From contig NZ_JAHLZZ010000001.1 of NCBI RefSeq assembly GCF_018967845.1, positions 1,860,001 to 1,924,000 on the forward strand: a DNA stretch of 64,000 nt, given 5' to 3'. Below the pieces are notes generated by a model. It did no database searches. It was not told the DNA's origin and was given only the letters and a program-made list of their open reading frames with translations. The DNA is from Hymenobacter siberiensis. Lineage in GTDB: Bacteria; Bacteroidota; Bacteroidia; Cytophagales; Hymenobacteraceae. Shown in pieces: positions 41,657-49,763 of the stretch (within the stretch, counting starts at the first letter, position 1; every line of letters starts with the position of its first letter). Both the position numbers and the translations under genes were made by a program.

Positions 41657-42079
41657 ATGAAAACGCTAGGTGCCATAGTTTTTTTGCTTACACCTGTACT
41701 GGGTTATAGTCAGGAAATTCGCCTAACTGGCGCACAGCTGGATGTTCCTGGGCATAACCAACTACTCTTTGTTTCAATTGCTGATTGTGAGAAGGAAGGA
41801 ATTCGGCTTGCTGAAAATGATATGGCTAAGGGCGCCTATTTTTTGCTTTTGCAGAGCGGATTGGGACCAGTAGTCTATGCTTCCGACAAAATTTTTGAGC
41901 AAAAATTTGGGGTACAGTATTTTGAAGAAGGATGTTCTGCACCATCCAAGGAATGTATGATGGCATATAATGCCCGCATTTTTCGGTATCTACAACGCAA
42001 CTATGCCAAGACTTGGTGGGAAAGCATAAGGAAGGACACCGTCGGATTCAAAGAGTGGAAGAAATCAATTAAACCATAA
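41657..42079 (+). CDS. Secreted protein of unknown function
   Basis: A 140-residue protein from ATG 41657 (MKTLGAIVFLLTPVLGYSQ, a signal peptide with cleavage after YSQ). The mature part has LLFVSIADCEKEGIRLAEND, AYFLLLQSGLGPVVYASDKI and three more Cys (FEEGCSAPSKECMMAYNARI). A start at 41645 (MIDGMKT) is also possible. The gene is more AT-rich than its neighbours, which may indicate recent transfer. Family unknown. Confidence 0.65.
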   Translation: MKTLGAIVFLLTPVLGYSQEIRLTGAQLDVPGHNQLLFVSIADCEKEGIRLAENDMAKGAYFLLLQSGLGPVVYASDKIFEQKFGVQYFEEGCSAPSKECMMAYNARIFRYLQRNYAKTWWESIRKDTVGFKEWKKSIKP

Positions 42080-42103
42080 TTCGAGCGTTCGATTTTTTTC
42101 GTC

Positions 42104-42673
42104 GTGAAAACCCGCTACCTCCTGGCCGGCTGCAATGGCGCGGGCAAAACCACTGCCGCCTACGCCCTGCTGCCCGACCTGCTGGACTGCCGCGAGTTCG
42201 TGAATGCCGATGAAATTGCCCGCGGCCTCTCGCCCTTCCAGCCCGAAACGGTGAGCATCCAGGCGGGCCGACTGATGCTGGCGCGGCTGCGAGAACTGCT
42301 GGCGGCGGGAGAGACTTTCGCGCTGGAAACCACGCTGGCCACGCGGCATTACCTGCGGTTTATTGCCGAGGCGCGGGCGCGGGGCTACGAGGTGATGTTG
42401 TACTTTTTCTGGCTAAATTCTGCGGATTTGGCAGTTGAGCGGGTTGTGGCCCGTGTGAGCGAAGGTGGGCATAACATTCCCGAACTGGTAATCCGGCGGC
42501 GGTATGTGGGCGGATTACAGCAGTTTTTTAATGCCTATTGCACCGCCGTAGACCAGTGGTTATTTGTCGATAATTCGAATGGTGCCGCCCATGCCATTGC
42601 CGAAAACAACGGTAACTTAGTAGTAGCTAATTCAGCCATTTGGCAATCCCTTCAAGCTATTTATCATGGATAA
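42104..42673 (+). CDS. Zeta-toxin-family P-loop kinase
   Basis: A 189-residue protein from GTG 42104 (KTRYLLAGCNGAGKTTAAYA). Walker A GCNGAGKTT at about 9-17, then REFVNADEIARGLSPFQPET, FALETTLATRHYL and SEGGHNIPELVIRRRYVGGL, matching the chromosomal zeta-like family. Classical zeta toxins phosphorylate UDP-N-acetylglucosamine and block wall synthesis; whether this branch does so is unknown. It overlaps the next small gene by eight bases, so the two are coupled. Confidence 0.85.
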   Translation: MKTRYLLAGCNGAGKTTAAYALLPDLLDCREFVNADEIARGLSPFQPETVSIQAGRLMLARLRELLAAGETFALETTLATRHYLRFIAEARARGYEVMLYFFWLNSADLAVERVVARVSEGGHNIPELVIRRRYVGGLQQFFNAYCTAVDQWLFVDNSNGAAHAIAENNGNLVVANSAIWQSLQAIYHG

Positions 42674-42848
42674 GGAGGAGCGCAACGCACAGTTAATCAA
42701 GCAGGTAGAAAAGGGCCTTGCTGCTGCTTACGCCAATATGCTGGCGTTCAAAAAATACAAGAACAGTCCCGTCATCATCTCCCGCGACGGGCAGATATTG
42801 GCCGTGCGCGCTGAGGATATGCCCCCGCCTACTAAGGGCTGCGAGTAG
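42666..42848 (+). CDS. Small partner of the zeta-like kinase
   Basis: A 60-residue protein starting MDKEERNAQLIKQVEKGLAA. A charged helix (1-35) precedes KYKNSPVIISRDGQILAVRA and a Pro-rich end. Its translational overlap with the zeta-like kinase and size suggest an antitoxin or regulator, but the order (toxin first) is the reverse of many toxin-antitoxin pairs, and the fold does not match epsilon antitoxin by eye. Confidence 0.65.
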   Translation: MDKEERNAQLIKQVEKGLAAAYANMLAFKKYKNSPVIISRDGQILAVRAEDMPPPTKGCE

Positions 42849-42955
42849 CCTGCTGGGAACAGGCGAAGTCCCTGCGGAAGGGATTTCAGCCAAATACCGG
42901 TGGTGCCATTCGGCCAAAATTCGTAGCCCAGTTGGTTGGCCGTGGCCTTACTGGC

Positions 42956-42963
42956 TACTTTTG
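42956..42963 (+). promoter_or_regulatory. -7 element of the J-domain-like gene
   Basis: TACTTTTG, exact match, 25 bases before ATG 42988, with TTG at 42936-42938 as a possible -33 element (17-base gap). Confidence 0.65.
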
Positions 42964-42987
42964 CCGCCTACTTGTTTTGTAACCACA

Positions 42988-44139
42988 ATGGCCAAGAAAA
43001 TTCCTGCCCCCAAGCCGCAGCTCGTGCACATCAAGTCGCCCGGCGCGGGCACCAGTTCGCTTTCCAAGGCCCAGAAGGAGTTCAACCGCCTCACCAAGCG
43101 CATTGCCCGGTTGGAAAAAGAAGTGATTGACTTCCGCGAAGCGGCCACCAAGATGCGCCAGCGCGTGCAAAACGAGTACCGCCCGCTGCAAGCCCGCCAC
43201 AACGACGCCCGCGCCGCCCTAGTGCGCCAGCTCGATGAGGCGTTTGAAACCCACAAGCTCACCAAAGGCGAAAAGAATAAGATTACCGACCTCATCGGGC
43301 AGTGTGCCGACTTGCTCGAACGCGGCCACGCCGACCTCACGCCCATCATCGACAAGCACGCGCCGCCGCTCACGGCCGAAGAGGAAGCGGCTGCCGACCA
43401 GCACACGGCGGAGATGATGAAGCAGCTGGTCAGCCTGCAGTATGGTATCGAGTTCGACCCCGACGTGGACGTGAGCACGCAGGAAAAATTCATGGCCTAC
43501 GTGGACCAGAAAATGGCCGAGCGGGAAGCCGAGTACGAACAGCAGGCAGCCCAGGCCGCCGAGCGCCGCACCCAGCGCAAAAAGAGCCCGAAGCAACAGG
43601 CCGCCGAGGAGCAGAAGCAGGCCGAGGAGAAGAACATCACCAAGGCCGTGCGCACGCTCTACATGGATTTGGTGAAGCACCTGCACCCCGACCTGGAACC
43701 CGACGAAGCCGAAAAGCTGCGCAAAACCGAGCTGCTCAAGCAAGTCACCACCGCCTACCAGGCCAACGAGCTGCTCACCCTGCTGCGCCTGCAGCTGGAG
43801 CTACAGCGCATCGACCAAAGCCACCTCGAAAACCTGGCCGAAAGCCAACTCAAATACTACAACAAGCTGCTGAAGGAGCAAACCCGTGAGCTGGACGAGG
43901 CCCTGCTGGCAGAGCAGCAGGACTGGTCGGCCTTCACCGGCAAGCCCTATTACTACGTCCCCACGCCCGTTGCGATGGAGCTGGACTACCAGCACCAGAA
44001 GTTCGGCCTGGACTATAAAATCAAGCAGCTGGAAGCCGAAGTGCTGGCCTTCAGCCACGACCCGGCGGCGCTGAAAGCCTTTCTGAAAACGCATAAAATG
44101 CCGAAGGTGGGCACGGGGCCGCTGATTTTTGGGCTGTAA
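42988..44139 (+). CDS. Coiled-coil protein with J-domain-like segment
   Basis: A 383-residue soluble protein starting MAKKIPAPKPQLVHIKSPGA. Residues about 25-80 form a coiled coil (LTKRIARLEKEVIDFREAAT), followed by a helical domain and a charged linker rich in Gln/Lys/Glu (about 180-210). Then ITKAVRTLYMDLVKHLHPDL carries a His-Pro-Asp tripeptide like the J-domain, which recruits Hsp70/DnaK. The C-terminal part is helical again and ends GTGPLIFGL. I infer a DnaK-linked role, but no dnaK is near. No other family recognised. Confidence 0.7.
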   Translation: MAKKIPAPKPQLVHIKSPGAGTSSLSKAQKEFNRLTKRIARLEKEVIDFREAATKMRQRVQNEYRPLQARHNDARAALVRQLDEAFETHKLTKGEKNKITDLIGQCADLLERGHADLTPIIDKHAPPLTAEEEAAADQHTAEMMKQLVSLQYGIEFDPDVDVSTQEKFMAYVDQKMAEREAEYEQQAAQAAERRTQRKKSPKQQAAEEQKQAEEKNITKAVRTLYMDLVKHLHPDLEPDEAEKLRKTELLKQVTTAYQANELLTLLRLQLELQRIDQSHLENLAESQLKYYNKLLKEQTRELDEALLAEQQDWSAFTGKPYYYVPTPVAMELDYQHQKFGLDYKIKQLEAEVLAFSHDPAALKAFLKTHKMPKVGTGPLIFGL

Positions 44140-44188
44140 ATAGCGTTCCAGGCGGGCGCTGCCTCCGGTGCGCTAAGCCCCTGCCATA

Positions 44189-45466
44189 TTAAACTGACGC
44201 AACTATTCGCCGGGCTACTTCTTCGAAAAACGGCATGCCGTGCAGCGCGGTAAAATCCTTGATGTGGCTGCGTAGTCGGGTTGCTTCGGCCGCGTTGGTG
44301 TCGGCGGCAAAGTGCAGCTCGACCAGCCAGATGTGCACCTGGAAATAGTCGAGCAGCCAGCTGTTGGTTTCCAGGTTGAAAAGCGAATGCAGGTGCGGGG
44401 CGCGGGCGCCGATGAGGCCGGTGCGCAGTTCGGCCACGGCCAGGAATGCCCGCAGCAGCTGGTCGAATACGTTGGTTTCGAGCCAGGGCAATTTGGGAAA
44501 CTCGCGGTTGGTGAGGGTAAGCCAATCGAGCAGCGCCGGAAACTGACCGGTGAGGAACAGCCCTTCGGCAATCAGAAAATGATAGCCGGCCGGAAACAGG
44601 TTGTAGAATGCCGGTAGTGGCGCCGGGGGTACCAGCGTGCGCGGCACCGTGAGGGCTTCCTGGTGCAGGCGGGCCAGCAGGGCGGTCGGCACCACGCGGT
44701 CGGGCGCATCGTACCACGCGGCTACTATCTCGGCAAACGCCCGCCGGCCTCGGGGGAAAGCGTGGACATCGGGCGGCACGGGGAGGGCCAGCAGCCGGGC
44801 CAGGCGTTGGCGCCAGGCGGCTTCGTCTCCGGCCAGAAACTCGGCCAGGAACAGGGCTGAATGCCCAAAAATCTGGGCTTCGGGCGTGTGCTTGTGCTGC
44901 AGGTAGGTGGCCAGCACCTCGCCAAACGCGCTGGTGAGGTGCGCCAGGTCCACGAAGGATTCGACGAAGAACTCCTGGCCCGCTGGGTGGGTGGCCAGCT
45001 GCAGGGCCAGCGGCGAGGCAGCCCCGCCAGGCTGGGCCGGCCGCGTAACGCGCCCCAGGAAATAGCCTAGCAACAGGCGCTCGGGCTGGGCCAGCTGCTC
45101 CATGGCCAGTAGCTCCGGAATGTCGGTGGCTGCGCCCGGGGCGGCCGGGTGCTGCATGGCCCGCCCTGTAACCGACTGGCCGAAGGCCGCAAAGTCGGCG
45201 TGGCCCGCGTAGCGGGCTAAGGTGTCGAGGGTGTGCAGGTGATAACCGCCTTCTTTGTCTACCAGGCCGAAAAACCGCCGTAGCGTGCTGGGGCTTAAGC
45301 GTCGGCCGCCCGCTGCGGCGTTCTGCTGCAACTCAAGCTCAAGGGCATCGCAATGGCTTGGGTGGCGCAGCGGCTGGCCAAAGCGGGCCGCAACGGCCTC
45401 ACGCAAAGCAAACTGGATGTGTAGGGGGAGGCGTGGCACGGTAGGGGAGGTAGAATCAATAGTCAA
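44189..45466 (-). CDS. Large hypothetical protein with N-terminal Bacteroidota-specific domain
   Basis: About 425 residues. The start is uncertain: TTG at 45466 (then TIDSTSPTVPRLPLHIQF) or GTG at 45439. The N-terminal 85 residues contain LELQQNAAAGGRRLSPSTLR, RFFGLVDKEGGYHLHTLDTL and ARYAGHADFAAFGQ, a pattern seen at the N-terminus of many Bacteroidota proteins that looks like a helix-turn-helix or death-fold-like module. The rest is helical, repeat-like (ALFLAEFLAGDEAAWRQRLA, GYHFLIAEGLFLTGQFPALL), reminiscent of TPR-like arrays. Function unknown. Confidence 0.65.
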   Translation of the reverse strand: MTIDSTSPTVPRLPLHIQFALREAVAARFGQPLRHPSHCDALELELQQNAAAGGRRLSPSTLRRFFGLVDKEGGYHLHTLDTLARYAGHADFAAFGQSVTGRAMQHPAAPGAATDIPELLAMEQLAQPERLLLGYFLGRVTRPAQPGGAASPLALQLATHPAGQEFFVESFVDLAHLTSAFGEVLATYLQHKHTPEAQIFGHSALFLAEFLAGDEAAWRQRLARLLALPVPPDVHAFPRGRRAFAEIVAAWYDAPDRVVPTALLARLHQEALTVPRTLVPPAPLPAFYNLFPAGYHFLIAEGLFLTGQFPALLDWLTLTNREFPKLPWLETNVFDQLLRAFLAVAELRTGLIGARAPHLHSLFNLETNSWLLDYFQVHIWLVELHFAADTNAAEATRLRSHIKDFTALHGMPFFEEVARRIVASV

Positions 45467-45545
45467 ATAAAAAGAAATTTTTGGCCTTTGCGTCGTTTGG
45501 GGGTGCTGCCGGATATTTGAAGTCCGTCTTAAATGGCGATAAATT

Positions 45546-45773
45546 ATGAAAAAGAGGTATTGTGAACGCGGCCATATCGTCCTTGGCGATACCTGTAGCC
45601 AGTGCGCCTGGCGCACCGATACAGCCGCCGGGGAGGCCATAAAACCTGCTACGGTCCCTGCGCTCAATGGCACGCTGGTTGAGCTGCGGAATCTGAAAAG
45701 TATGCTGCAGAAAAGGCTCATTACCGAAGCGGAGTATGACGAGCGGCGCAATTATATCCTGGCCAATTTCTAG
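45546..45773 (+). CDS. Small zinc-ribbon/SHOCT-like protein
   Basis: A 75-residue protein starting MKKRYCERGHIVLGDTCSQC. Cys6, Cys17 and Cys20 with His10 could bind one zinc. The C-terminal part (LVELRNLKSMLQKRLITEAEYDERRNYILANF, residues about 44-75) is a SHOCT-type helical hairpin (leader LKxML, then ITxAEYDERR). SHOCT domains are oligomerisation modules. Function unknown. A terminator follows at 45864. Confidence 0.75.
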   Translation: MKKRYCERGHIVLGDTCSQCAWRTDTAAGEAIKPATVPALNGTLVELRNLKSMLQKRLITEAEYDERRNYILANF

Positions 45774-46086
45774 CTGCGCGTGTGCCGAAGTAGTTTGCAA
45801 AAAGCAGGTTGGAGTAGCGCCGCAAGATGCGATACGACGAAAATAAGCAGCTTTATCTCAATTAAAAAGCCCATTTCTGGGCAGGAATGGGCTTTTTAGT
45901 TGATGGTCAGAATAAAACTGGGAGGATTGAAAAAATTGTGCTTTGTGTTTGCAGTGTACTGGAACAATGAGTAGGTAGTCAGTAATAATTAGTCAGTAAT
46001 CAGATTTCATCTATCTAAAAATCAGTCAATTGATTTCTGTCTGACTGCCGATTACTGACGAATTAATATACTAGACAGGTACGAAT
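45774..46086. other. Intergenic region
   Basis: About 310 bases. It contains the terminator at 45864-45897 and then an AT-rich stretch (45990-46075) with the word AGTCAGTAAT in direct and inverted copies, which could form a weak hairpin. No gene seen. Confidence 0.5.
45864..45897. terminator. Bidirectional intrinsic terminator
   Basis: AAAAAGCCCATT, 10-base loop, AATGGGCTTTTT. A 12-bp stem counting the A/T runs. Confidence 0.85.
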
Positions 46087-46353
46087 ATGGTCTGCATTCG
46101 CAACCTTCACTTCGGGTATTCCCGCAAGCGTCCGCTTTTCCAAAACCTGAGCCTGACGCTGGAGCGCGGGCATATTTACGGCCTGCTGGGCAAGAACGGG
46201 GCGGGCAAATCCACGCTGCTCCAGAATATAGTGGGGCTGGCGTTGCTGATGACCTTCAACTACCAGGCCTTGGGCCTGCGCAGCTTCGATGCCGTGAGCG
46301 CGACCATCGCCCTGAGCGGAACCGCCGTCCGGAGTCATGGCACCGCCAAATAG
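46087..46353 (+). pseudogene. ABC transporter ATP-binding protein fragment
   Basis: Starts MVCIRNLHFGYSRKRPLFQN with a good Walker A (LLGKNGAGKSTLLQNIVG, about 34-51), exactly the N-terminus of an ABC ATPase. After residue about 52 the sequence (LALLMTFNYQALGLRSFDAV) no longer follows the family; there is no signature motif or Walker B, and the frame stops at 88 residues instead of more than 220. It appears to be a deletion chimera with another gene's 3' end. Confidence 0.7.
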
Positions 46354-46363
46354 TGCCGCTGCC

Positions 46364-46612
46364 ATGACCCGCCAAGCCCTGAAACACGCGCTGCTGCTGC
46401 AGCTGGCCATCATCTGCACCCGGTATCTGGTGGGCGGTGCGTTTGTGTTTGCCAATCTGATTAAAATCAAGGGGCACCGTTTCACGCAGATGGAGGGCAC
46501 GGTGGCCGGCCACAACCTGGGGTATTTCATCGAGGTGATGTACCATTCGGGGCTGTATTGGCAGTTTCTGGGCTGGGCGCAGCTAACGGTGGGGCGGCCA
46601 TCAGATTATTAA
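46364..46612 (+). pseudogene. DoxX-like membrane protein, N-terminal fragment
   Basis: Starts MTRQALKHALLLQLAIICTR and contains YLVGGAFVFANLIKIKGHRF and YHSGLYWQFLGWAQL, like the first half of the Bacteroidota DoxX-like family (about 150-170 residues). It ends abruptly at TVGRPSDY after 82 residues, so the last two membrane helices are missing. Confidence 0.65.
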
Positions 46613-46626
46613 GAGAATGTTATGTA

Positions 46627-47472
46627 ATGGCCCGGGTCGGTACCTTTACAGTCCGACTGGCGCGTTGCCGGCCCGGGTGCTTCCTGCTGATAAAATACTC
46701 CGTTCTGGCCGGCGCGCTACTGGCTGCTTTGGTGGGGGCGGCCCGCGCCCAAACGTCCCTCAATACCGTGCAGCCCTGGGGTAGCTGGGTGGTAGCCACG
46801 GCCCAGCTGCCGGGCAGCAAAGAGCACCCGTGGGGTGGCTACGCCGAAATCCAGGGCCGCTCCAATACCTTGGCCCGGCAGTTTTTCTACTACGAGCTGA
46901 AGGCCGGCGTGAGCTACGACATCGACCCAAACTTCACGGTGTTGGTGGGCGGCGGCCGCTACTCCACCTCCGACTACCGCGACCTTCCTGCCGGCCCGCT
47001 GAACGTGGAAAAGCGCCTCTGGGAGCAACTAGTGCTCACGCAGTATTCGCACCGCCTCAAAATCGAGCACCGCTACCGCTATGAGCAGCGCTGGTTCCGT
47101 TTCCGCGACGACAGCAGCAGCTTTCGCCAGCGCATCCGCTACCGGCCGAATGGGTTTTTTCCGCTGAACAAGAAGGTTTTTACTACTGGCAGCCTTTTCC
47201 TTTCGGCCTACGATGAGCTTTTTATCAACCCTCGCGGCCCCGTGTTCGAGCGCAACCGGCTGTACGGCGGTATTATTTATCAGATTAATAACCAATTGAT
47301 TGTGTAAATCAGCTACGTCAATCAGGCCAGCTATAACTACACGAACGCGCAGGGTGATTTCGTGCTGCAAAACACGGCTGCTAAAAACAACATCGTGCTG
47401 GGCATGATCTATAAGCTGGCCCACCGCGCCCAGCCGCCCGGCATGGAAATGCTGCCCTCGCAGCAGGACTGA
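46627..47472 (+). pseudogene. DUF2490-family outer-membrane protein with in-frame stop
   Basis: The frame starts at about 46627 and has a signal region (YSVLAGALLAALVGAARAQ), then DUF2490 beta-barrel features: QPWGSWVVATAQLPGSKEHP, YYELKAGVSYDIDPNFTVLV, KIEHRYRYEQRWF and VFERNRLYGGIIYQINNQLI. A TAA at 47305-47307 interrupts it; the same frame then continues ISYVNQASYNYTNAQGDFVL to AAKNNIVLGMIYKL, clearly the last strands, up to a TGA at 47470-47472. TAA is one change from CAA (Gln). Without the last strands the barrel would not close, so it is probably non-functional. The signal start is uncertain. Confidence 0.78.
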
Positions 47473-47540
47473 TTGGGTAGTAGCGGCTAGGGCAAGAACG
47501 TCATGCTTCGTTGCGCTCTGCATGGCCGGCTGCTTATTGC

Positions 47541-49667
47541 CTATACCACCACCGTATTCCGCAGGAAATCAGCCGCGCCCGCGAAGTCGAAATACCGCTC
47601 CTTTAGCACGGCTACCTGCAAATGCTCCGGCAGCTTGGTGCCCCACTTGGCAAAGTCAATCAGCGCCGGGTTGCGGGCCAGGGCGTCGCGTAGGTGAAAA
47701 TCCACGTCTTCCGCAAACAGTCGTAACTGCTCGAAAAGCGCTGGCAGCAAGTGCACGGCTACTGCGAGGCCGAAGCTGCTTTGGCTGTCGTCGAAAACGA
47801 AGTCCACTTCCAGCTGCCGGAGCAGGAAGGCCAGGCTGCGGTTGATTTTGGTGCCGGTGAAGGTGTAGAAAATCAAGCCCTTGTCTTTCACTAGCGCGGG
47901 GCGCTCGTGGGTGAGCTGGGCCGGCCAGACGCGGCCGGCAAACTGCTGGCGCAGGCTGCGCAAGGCCAGCTGGCTCAGCTCGTCCAGCTCGGGGTAGTCG
48001 TCCGGGGAAACGAGGATTTCCAGCATTTTTTCGCGGATGCGCGGGTGCACCGTGCCGCCGCCGCCCGAAAATATCGGCCGCTTGCCGTCGCGGGCGGGCA
48101 CCACTTCAATGCGCTTGGTGGCCCCGTCGATGCCGGTGATTTTCCAGGTGCGGGCGGCCAAAAACAGGTTTTCCTGCTCCTGAACTTGCAGCGAGTAGGG
48201 AATTTCGCCCACCGTTTTGCCGGCGTGAACCACCTTGAACACCGGCTCGGTTTTGAAAACGCTGAAAAACTCCCGCGAATTCACCGTAAACTCGCCTTCG
48301 ACCCCGATAATCAGCTCCCCGCCCAACGCTTCCAGCCAGTCGATGCGGAGTAATTCGTCCAGGATTTCATTGGCCGCCGCCGGGGCTATTTCGGTGAAAG
48401 CAGCGTTGGCCAGCAGCTCCTTGAGCAGCGCCGCCCGGCCGATGCCAGCGCGCTCCTTCACGATGGACAGCGCCTGGTGCAGCAGCAAATCATACGGGTG
48501 GCGGGCGGCCCGCAGCGGCTCCACAAAACCGTCTTGGTAGAGCAGCCAGCAGGCCAGCGACTGCACCAAGCTCCAGGGGTTGGTGGCGTAGAGCAGCAGC
48601 TCGCTGGCCGCGCCATCGCGGCGGCCGCTGCGGCCCACCCGCTGAATGAGCGAGGCCACCGACTGCGCCGCGTCAATCTGGACCACCTTATCGACCGAGC
48701 CGATGTCGATGCCCAGCTCCAGCGTGGACGTGCAGGCGATGCAAAACGGCTGGCGCTGATTGTGTTTGGCAAAATGCTCCACGTACTCGCGCACCTCCTT
48801 GTGCACCGACGAGTGGTGCGAAAAGTAGTTGGCGTGGCCGTGCACCCGGTCCGAAATCAGGCGCAGTTTCACGGCCACTACTTCGGCCAGCCCGCGGGTG
48901 TTGGGAAAAATCAGGGCCTTGCTACGGCTGGTTTGCTTGTAGAGGTCTTTGAGCAAATCGAGCGGTAAATCGGCCCCGCTGCGGTCGGCCGGGAAGTAGC
49001 GGAACTGCGTGTGCATTTCCTTGCCGGCGCGGTCGAGCAGCACCTTCGTGCGGGCGGCCTCGCCGGTAAAGCGCTTGGCCTCGGCATAGTCGCCGATGGT
49101 GGCCGACAACCCCACCACCGCAAACCGCGCCCGGCCGGCGCGCCGCAGCCGCGCCAGCAGCGACTGCAGCTGCAAGCCCCGGTCGGTGCCCAGAAACGAA
49201 TGAATCTCGTCAATCACCACGTAATCCAGCTGGCTGAACAGGGTTTTGACGCTGCGGGGCGCATGCACGAACATGGCTTCCAGCGACTCCGGGGTGATGA
49301 GCAAAATGCCCGCCGGCTGGTCCAGCAGCTTCTTTTTCTCGGTGCGGCTGGCCTCGCCGTGCCACTTGGTCACGGGCACGTCGAGGTATTGGCACAGGGT
49401 CTCCACCCGCTGAAACTGGTCGTTAATCAGGGCGATGAGTGGCGACACATACAGCACCCGCACGCCCGGCTGCCGGAAATCAACCTTCGACAAAATGGGC
49501 AGAAAAGCCGCCTCCGTTTTGCCCGAGGCCGTGCGCGAGGCTAGGATATAGTTGTCGTCATCGGCCAGAATATGCTGAATAGCGGCGGCCTGAATCGGGC
49601 GCAATTCCTCCCAGCGCTGGTCGCGCACGTAGCGGCGAATGGGCTCGGCGAGTAGGTGGAAGGCCAT
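47541..49667 (-). CDS. Lhr/BrxHI-like superfamily 2 helicase
   Basis: A 708-residue DEAD/DEAH-type helicase. Q-like motif LRPIQAAAIQ (22-31), Walker A ASRTASGKTEAAF (43-55), Ia YVSPLIALINDQ, Ib ITPESLEAMF (124-133), motif II VVIDEIHSFLGTDRG (DEIH at 153-156), motif III GLSATIGD, IV LIFPNTRGLAE, V STLELGIDIG and VI QRVGRSGR. The C-terminal 300 residues (winged helix and an Lhr-like beta domain, e.g. LFLAARTWKITGIDGATKRI) match the shorter Lhr relatives such as BREX BrxHI rather than full Lhr of about 1,500 residues. Last gene of the four-gene minus-strand operon, 96 bases after the ATPase gene. Confidence 0.92.
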   Translation of the reverse strand: MAFHLLAEPIRRYVRDQRWEELRPIQAAAIQHILADDDNYILASRTASGKTEAAFLPILSKVDFRQPGVRVLYVSPLIALINDQFQRVETLCQYLDVPVTKWHGEASRTEKKKLLDQPAGILLITPESLEAMFVHAPRSVKTLFSQLDYVVIDEIHSFLGTDRGLQLQSLLARLRRAGRARFAVVGLSATIGDYAEAKRFTGEAARTKVLLDRAGKEMHTQFRYFPADRSGADLPLDLLKDLYKQTSRSKALIFPNTRGLAEVVAVKLRLISDRVHGHANYFSHHSSVHKEVREYVEHFAKHNQRQPFCIACTSTLELGIDIGSVDKVVQIDAAQSVASLIQRVGRSGRRDGAASELLLYATNPWSLVQSLACWLLYQDGFVEPLRAARHPYDLLLHQALSIVKERAGIGRAALLKELLANAAFTEIAPAAANEILDELLRIDWLEALGGELIIGVEGEFTVNSREFFSVFKTEPVFKVVHAGKTVGEIPYSLQVQEQENLFLAARTWKITGIDGATKRIEVVPARDGKRPIFSGGGGTVHPRIREKMLEILVSPDDYPELDELSQLALRSLRQQFAGRVWPAQLTHERPALVKDKGLIFYTFTGTKINRSLAFLLRQLEVDFVFDDSQSSFGLAVAVHLLPALFEQLRLFAEDVDFHLRDALARNPALIDFAKWGTKLPEHLQVAVLKERYFDFAGAADFLRNTVVV

Positions 49668-49672
49668 TTTTA

Positions 49673-49758
49673 AGCTGTCAGCTATTAGCTGTCAGATTTT
49701 ATTCTAAAGCAATCAAATAACGATAGCGCTAACAGCTAATGGCTGGCAGCTAACAGCT
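49673..49758. repeat. AGCT-rich inverted repeat, copy 2
   Basis: AGCTGTCAGCTATTAGCTGT on the left and GCTAACAGCTAATGGCTGGC then AGCTAACAGCTG on the right, in the gap between the helicase and ATPase genes. Same words as the copies at 30148 and 62131. Confidence 0.7.
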
Positions 49759-49763
49759 GAAAT

